From NCBI GenBank assembly GCA_017555025.1, contig JAFZHC010000053.1:24220-88219 (forward strand): a stretch of DNA of 64,000 bases. Reading direction: 5' to 3'. Below the pieces are notes generated by a model. It did not search any database, was not told the origin of the DNA, and saw only the letters and a program-made list of their open reading frames with translations. Shown here one piece after another: positions 58,389-64,000 of this stretch. Source of the DNA: Akkermansia sp. Its GTDB lineage: Bacteria; Verrucomicrobiota; Verrucomicrobiia; Verrucomicrobiales; Akkermansiaceae. The position numbers and the translations under genes are program-made. Within the stretch, counting starts at the first letter, position 1. Every line of letters begins with the position of its first letter.

Positions 58389-59255
58389 ATGGCTAACCTC
58401 AGAGACATCAAGCGCCGCATTAAGTCGGTACGCAACACATCGCAGATTACCAAAGCGATGCAGATGGTTGCGTCCGCCAAGATGCGCCGCGCTCAGGAGC
58501 TGGCTCTCAAGGGTCGCTCCTACATCAGTGCGCTGGCCAACGTGCTCAAACACCTGCAGGACACCATCACCGCCGGTTCTTCTCCTCTCATGGAGAAACG
58601 CACAACCGGTAAGGAGCTCATCATCGTGGTCAACACCGACCGCGGGCTCTGTGGTGGTCTGAACTCCAACCTGCTCAAGGAGGTGCTTACCACATGCCCG
58701 GCCGAGGCTGATTATGTAACCATCGGCTCCAAGCTGAATCCGCAACTTGTTCGCTGCAATCGTCACCTGGCAGCCACTTTCTCGCTGGGAGATACTTTTG
58801 ATGAAGCCGACCTCAAGCCGATTTTTGATTTCATCCGCACAGGCTTTACAAACGGCACATACAAGAGCGTGAAGGTTATTTACCAGAAGTTCATCAACGT
58901 CATGGTTCAGCGCCCGCAAATGACGGAGTTGCTCCCCATCACGCAAGAGGAACTTCTGAGCGTTGCCGCACAGGACGACCTTGAAGATGAGGAAAATCCG
59001 AACTTCCTGCTCGAGCCCGGTCCTCAGGCATTGCTCAACGCCATTTTGCCGCTTTACTTCAGCAATCTGCTTGTGCAGATGGTGCTGGAGGGCAAAGCCA
59101 GCGAGCAGTCTGCCCGCATGGTAGCCATGAAGTCTGCCACCGAAAACGCCAAGACTCTCATCGGCGAACTGACCCTGGAGTACAACAAGGCACGCCAGAC
59201 TCAGATTACCAACGAGCTTCTCGAAATCACCACCGCCATGAAGGCTATGGAGTAA
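58389..59255 (+). CDS. atpG: ATP synthase F1 subunit gamma
   Basis: 288 residues. N-terminal coiled-coil helix RDIKRRIKSVRNTSQITKAMQMVASAK (family signature), central TDRGLCGGLNSNL, and C-terminal ARMVAMKSATENAKTLIGEL helix. It is the rotor shaft. It starts six bases after the atpA stop. Confidence 0.97.
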   Translation: MANLRDIKRRIKSVRNTSQITKAMQMVASAKMRRAQELALKGRSYISALANVLKHLQDTITAGSSPLMEKRTTGKELIIVVNTDRGLCGGLNSNLLKEVLTTCPAEADYVTIGSKLNPQLVRCNRHLAATFSLGDTFDEADLKPIFDFIRTGFTNGTYKSVKVIYQKFINVMVQRPQMTELLPITQEELLSVAAQDDLEDEENPNFLLEPGPQALLNAILPLYFSNLLVQMVLEGKASEQSARMVAMKSATENAKTLIGELTLEYNKARQTQITNELLEITTAMKAME

Positions 59256-60710
<1,455 letters not shown>

Positions 60711-60715
60711 ACACC

Positions 60716-61132
60716 ATGCCCCTGCACTTCCAGATCATCACCCCCATGCGCACCGCCCTTCAGGCGGATGTCGCCTCCATTCAACTGCCCGCAGTTGAGG
60801 GTGAGATGGAGATTCTGCCCGGCCACGCCGACATTATTGCGGCTGTGGCCAACGGCGAACTTACTTACCGCCCCGAGGGCGGTGCCCCGGAGAGCCTCTT
60901 CGTAGGCGGTGGCTTCCTGCAGGTGGATAAGGAGAACGTGTTGCTGGTAACAGATACCGCTCTGCAGGCCGGTGAAATTGATCCAAGCTCAGTTGAAGCA
61001 GCCATTGAGCGTGCTCAGAAGGCACTTCGCAACAGCGGTTCCGTTCTCTCCCGCGAGGAGCAAACGTACCTTGCTGCCAGCCTGGCCAAGCAACTCGCCC
61101 TCCTCGACTACAGCAAGAAAAAGCGCCGCTGA
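60716..61132 (+). CDS. atpC: ATP synthase F1 subunit epsilon
   Basis: 138 residues. N-terminal beta-barrel (MPLHFQIITPMRTALQADVAS, EGEMEILPGHADIIAAVANGEL, FVGGGFLQVDKENVLLVTDTA) and C-terminal helices that can inhibit rotation. Six bases after atpD; last gene of the operon, followed by a terminator. Confidence 0.95.
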   Translation: MPLHFQIITPMRTALQADVASIQLPAVEGEMEILPGHADIIAAVANGELTYRPEGGAPESLFVGGGFLQVDKENVLLVTDTALQAGEIDPSSVEAAIERAQKALRNSGSVLSREEQTYLAASLAKQLALLDYSKKKRR

Positions 61133-61159
61133 ATCATTCAGCATACTCACCAATTTTCA

Positions 61160-61189
61160 ACGGATGGCCATCAGGCCATCCGTTTTTTT
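61160..61189 (+). terminator. ATP synthase operon terminator
   Basis: Perfect 10-bp stem ACGGATGGCC / GGCCATCCGT (61160-61169, 61174-61183), four-base loop, then seven T. Confidence 0.92.
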
Positions 61190-61204
61190 ACTTCACCAAG
61201 GTCA

Positions 61205-61239
61205 CAAAAAACGCCCCGACCGACAAGCCGGAGCGTTTT
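61205..61239 (-). terminator. hisS terminator
   Basis: On the minus strand AAAACGC...GCGTTTT with extra paired CCG/CGG bases inside (61239-61208), followed by TTTG. It lies just after the hisS stop, converging on the atp terminator. Confidence 0.75.
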
Positions 61240-61261
61240 CCAAAGTATGTTGTACGGAGCG

Positions 61262-62530
61262 TTAAGCTTCGTCAGGCATCAGCTCTTCAAGCAAACCCTC
61301 GATATCGGTCTTAACGGACTCGCGGGTGGAGAGATTCTTCAGCTCCAGCTCCGGATATTCGCTACCCACAATCACAGCATAGGTAGCACCTATCTTCTCA
61401 GCTCGCTTCAGCTGATTGCCCATCTTGGCAGCAGACAGCGGCAGGTCTACACGCACACCCGCATCGCGCAGGGTGGAGGCAAGAGAAAGCATCTGCGGAC
61501 GCATCTCACCGGCAGCAAGCACCAAGCACACATCGCAGGCATTGGGTTTAACAGCCTCATCGCGCAAGGCACGAGCGGCAGGACAAGCCTCAATAAGGTG
61601 GGCAATCACGGCATCACCCATGGCAAATCCCGTAGCGGGCATATCAACCGCGCCATTGGAAAGAGTCGATACCAGACCATTGTAGCGACCGCCGCCGGCG
61701 ATAGCACGCAGACTGTGCCCCTTGTCGAAAATCTCAAACACAAGCCCGGTGTAGTAAGCAAGACCACGCACCACATAGAGGTCAAGCTTCACATAGTCAG
61801 CCAAGCCTCGAGCCTCCAGCTCAGCCAATACGGCCTCGTAGCGAGGAGAACAACCGGCAGGCGGGTTCTGAATGAAAGCCTCCAAATCGGCTCGCTTCAT
61901 CCCAAAGGCATCCAGCTTCTCCTGGCACACCTCGGGGCGGTCGCGCTCAAACTTATCAATCACCGCCAGGAAATCACCCGTCTTTTCCTCAGGCACACCG
62001 TGTTCGGCGGCATAGCGCAGCCATACCTCACGGTCAGACACACGCACCACAAAATCATCTGCCGTGAAACCAAACTCGCGCATGCAGTCAATAGCCAGAG
62101 CAATCAACTCAGCATCAGAGCCTTCACCGGCCTCACCCAAAATATCAGCATTAAACTGAACAAACTCACGCAAACGACCCTTCTGAGGCTTTTCATAGCG
62201 GAAGCAGGAACCAATCTCAAACCACTTAAGCGGTTTGGTGTACTCACGCTGATAGGCCGCAGCAATACGCCCCAGAGAAGCAGTCAGCTCGGGGCGCACA
62301 GTAATATCGCGCTCCCCTTGGTCAATAAAGCGGAACAACTGAGTAGGCAATTCGCCACCGGACTTCTTCAGGTAGAGCTCCGTAGCCTCAAGAGTCGGAG
62401 CCTCCCACTCCACAAAGCCGTAACGATGAGCTACCTTGCGCCAGGTGTCGAAGAGGTAAGCACGCAGGGCGTACTCCTGGGGGGCAAAGTCACGAAAACC
62501 GGTCAGGGGTTGAAATCTAGCGTCAGGCAT
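61262..62530 (-). CDS. hisS: Histidyl-tRNA synthetase
   Basis: 422 residues, class II synthetase. GFRDFAPQEY, motif 2 (WFEIGSCFRYEKPQKGRLREFVQFNAD), the histidine-specific VRGLAYYTGLVFEIF (residues about 255-270) and GGRYNGL are present, followed by the C-terminal anticodon-binding domain. ATG 62530 has a consensus promoter; leader about 20 bases. It charges tRNA-His. Confidence 0.96.
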   Translation of the reverse strand: MPDARFQPLTGFRDFAPQEYALRAYLFDTWRKVAHRYGFVEWEAPTLEATELYLKKSGGELPTQLFRFIDQGERDITVRPELTASLGRIAAAYQREYTKPLKWFEIGSCFRYEKPQKGRLREFVQFNADILGEAGEGSDAELIALAIDCMREFGFTADDFVVRVSDREVWLRYAAEHGVPEEKTGDFLAVIDKFERDRPEVCQEKLDAFGMKRADLEAFIQNPPAGCSPRYEAVLAELEARGLADYVKLDLYVVRGLAYYTGLVFEIFDKGHSLRAIAGGGRYNGLVSTLSNGAVDMPATGFAMGDAVIAHLIEACPAARALRDEAVKPNACDVCLVLAAGEMRPQMLSLASTLRDAGVRVDLPLSAAKMGNQLKRAEKIGATYAVIVGSEYPELELKNLSTRESVKTDIEGLLEELMPDEA

Positions 62531-62556
62531 AACTATATGTGTGTGAAGTGCGCGTT

Positions 62557-62584
62557 ATTATACGCAACGATTTCTCCGTGTCAA
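62557..62584 (-). promoter_or_regulatory. hisS promoter
   Basis: TTGACA (62584-62579), 16-base spacer, TATAAT (62562-62557): full consensus at both boxes. Predicted +1 near 62550. Confidence 0.85.
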
Positions 62585-62626
62585 TCCCAAATGGCTTGCG
62601 CCATGTCAGCAAGACGTGATTTGCAC

Positions 62627-62653
62627 TTGCCATGGGGGGCTGCGATTTATAAA
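62627..62653 (+). promoter_or_regulatory. Possible promoter of the repeat-protein gene
   Basis: TTGCCA (62627-62632), 15-base spacer, TATAAA (62648-62653); predicted +1 near 62660, leader about 17 bases. Confidence 0.4.
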
Positions 62654-62676
62654 ATACGGAACAGCAGACTCCGAAC

Positions 62677-64000
62677 ATGAAGCCGCATTATTTCATCTCA
62701 CGCGTACTGGTAACCGGTTCATTCCTTGCCACCTTGCCCGCTATGGCACAAAATCCGGCCGGAGAAGCCATCAGCCCGACCCCGCTGACTTCTGCTGAGG
62801 AGGCTGTTACAGCTCAAACCAATTCATCAGCAAGCTCCACGCAGGAAATAAACTCGGCAGCTATCATTATTTCTGCAGAATCTCCCACGCCGGAGCCGTC
62901 AGCAGAGGTGGCGCCTCTACAGGTCGAAAAGCCTATTTCAGCCCCCCCGATAAAGCAGGAGAAAACTCCTGCAGCCGTGCTGCCAGAACCACCTGCTCAG
63001 CCCACCTCTGCCACAAAAGCACCCACACCGGCAAGCGACTTGCCCACAGGTGCACCAACCAAGCAGCCCGATAAAGCACTTTCGGTCTCTCTTCCGCCGC
63101 GTGAAAAAACACCGGCAGCCGTGCTCCCCGTTCCTCCGGTTAGTCCGACAGCAGAAATCGACGAACAGGATACGCCCCAAAACAGCACGCCCCCTGATGT
63201 CAGCAACGCCATCGACACGCCGTCAGCCCCTATTTCCACCGGGATATCGCAAGACATAACATCTGAGCCTATCGCGCCCGCTCTCCCCTCTGAAACCATT
63301 TCCGTTCAGGAGACCATCAGTACCCCCATCATCACGGAAAACAAAGTAACAACGAGTTCAACCGCCTCACCTGCACCCGTCCTCCCCGTTTTTCCTCAAG
63401 AAATTACCGACGCAACATCCTCTACCGATAACGCTCCGGTCATCGAACAACAAGGGCCTCGTCTTGCAGAAAAAAAGAACAACTCCCTTAACAAGCGAAC
63501 CGTAAAGAAGAAAGAAAACGGCATTCCGCGACCGCTTCTGCCCTCCATGCGCACCGAGGTCGAACAAACAGAAACAAAGCCGACACCTTCTACACAACCT
63601 ACTGCACCGGTTCAGCCCTCCGAGCCCGTGAAACCCACCGAGCCCGTGCAGCCCACAGAACCCGTGAAGCCCGCCGAGCCCGTGCAGCCCACAGAGCCCG
63701 TGCAACCTACCGAGCCCAAGCAGCCCGCCGAGCCCGTGCAGCCCGCCGAGCCTGTGCAAACCACCGAGCCTGTGCAAACCACAGAGCCTGTGCAAACCAC
63801 CGAGCCCGTGCAACCCACCGAGCCCGAGCAGCCCACCGAGCCTGAGCAGCCCACCGAGCCTGAGCAACCCACCGAGCCTGTGCAAACCACCGAGCCCGTG
63901 AAACCCACCGAGCCCGTGCAACCCACCGAGCCCGTGCAAACCACGGAGCCTGTGCAGCCCTCCGAGCCCGTGCAACCCACAGAGCCCGTGCAGACCACAG
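62677..64000 (+). CDS. Secreted Pro/Glu-rich hexapeptide-repeat protein, 3' end missing
   Basis: An open plus-strand frame from ATG 62677 to the right edge, at least 441 residues. Signal peptide [23 protein letters not shown], then a long Pro/Ser/Thr/Ala/Glu-rich, probably unfolded region, and from base 63616 at least 21 copies of a hexapeptide of the type PTEPVQ (variants [24 protein letters not shown]). Such repeats typically span the cell envelope or carry another domain away from the cell. It could be a TonB-like linker or an adhesin stalk; its C-terminal domain lies outside the window. Confidence 0.75.
   Translation, partial: MKPHYFISRVLVTGSFLATLPAMAQNPAGEAISPTPLTSAEEAVTAQTNSSASSTQEINSAAIIISAESPTPEPSAEVAPLQVEKPISAPPIKQEKTPAAVLPEPPAQPTSATKAPTPASDLPTGAPTKQPDKALSVSLPPREKTPAAVLPVPPVSPTAEIDEQDTPQNSTPPDVSNAIDTPSAPISTGISQDITSEPIAPALPSETISVQETISTPIITENKVTTSSTASPAPVLPVFPQEITDATSSTDNAPVIEQQGPRLAEKKNNSLNKRTVKKKENGIPRPLLPSMRTEVEQTETKPTPSTQPTAPVQPSEPVKPTEPVQPTEPVKPAEPVQPTEPVQPTEPKQPAEPVQPAEPVQTTEPVQTTEPVQTTEPVQPTEPEQPTEPEQPTEPEQPTEPVQTTEPVKPTEPVQPTEPVQTTEPVQPSEPVQPTEPVQTT
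63616..64000 (+). repeat. 18-bp tandem repeat encoding PTEPVQ-type hexapeptides
   Basis: About 21 in-frame units of 18 bases with the core CCCACCGAGCCCGTGCAG; substitutions are mostly synonymous or affect positions 1, 2 and 5 of the hexapeptide. It reaches the window edge, so the true number is unknown. Confidence 0.85.

Noticed and set aside
61247..62680. A 477-codon frame antisense to hisS
   Set aside because: Shadow of hisS; composition not protein-like.
63367..63998. Gly/Leu- and Gly/Cys/Thr-rich frames on the minus strand near the right edge
   Set aside because: Reverse readings of the 18-bp repeats; the plus-strand frame has a signal peptide and stays open.
63616..64000. Repeats considered as a CRISPR array
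   Set aside because: 18-bp units are directly adjacent, in frame and without unique spacers; they encode hexapeptides.

Overview
The window looks like chromosomal DNA from a Verrucomicrobiota bacterium, probably a gut-associated relative of Akkermansia. No rRNA is present, so this rests on gene content: a PA14-M60 'gluzincin' peptidase, a TPR-secretin resembling the Akkermansia Amuc_1098 type (from memory), a type III glutamine synthetase, McsA-McsB-ClpC, several secreted ankyrin proteins, and almost no Shine-Dalgarno sites. No tRNA, rRNA, CRISPR array, insertion sequence or phage module was seen.

Layout. 1-10.4 kb: a minus-strand accessory block of secreted, lipo- and membrane proteins (two ankyrin proteins, a DUF4139 protein, the M60 peptidase, several unknowns). 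10.6-21 kb: housekeeping genes (fmt, comM-like, L,D-transpeptidase, hflX, a GDP-mannose pyrophosphorylase, ruvX, ruvA, a GH75-like chitosanase, an SDR). 21-25.5 kb: class I fumarase, a membrane protein, cdsA and a lipid kinase. 25.5-31 kb: a possible caspase-like secreted protein, then mcsA-mcsB-clpC. 31-38 kb: ankyrin-alkD pair, pyrF-thyA-folA, a His/Lys-rich secreted peptide, folD and a DUF374 acyltransferase. 38-48.7 kb: a single-pass membrane protein, secretin, rpoD, glnN, lipA. 48.8-54.5 kb: an acyltransferase, then a cobalamin riboswitch controlling TonB-dependent receptor, family-5 solute-binding protein and TonB. 54.5-61.1 kb: the complete F1Fo ATP synthase operon (atpBEFHAGDC). 61.2-64 kb: hisS and the 5' part of a secreted Pro/Glu hexapeptide-repeat protein running off the right edge.

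Most unusual signal. Many promoters sit so close to the start codon that the mRNA is predicted to be leaderless. For fmt, ruvA, the SDR gene, mcsA and a small membrane-protein gene, the predicted +1 is exactly the first base of the start codon. For about ten others the leader is 1-5 bases. Genes inside operons also mostly lack a Shine-Dalgarno. This fixes several start codons and suggests initiation here is mainly leaderless or Shine-Dalgarno-independent.

Second, the McsB-like protein next to McsA and ClpC has lost the catalytic cysteine and most nucleotide-binding arginines of the arginine-kinase family, so it may be a pseudokinase adaptor. Third, the B12-riboswitch operon pairs a BtuB-like receptor with its own TonB and a family-5 (YejA/OppA-type) binding protein rather than BtuF. 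A consensus promoter with no gene downstream and a perfect palindrome between rpoD and glnN, the histone-H1-like N-terminus of RpoD, and a variant CdsA signature also merit checking.
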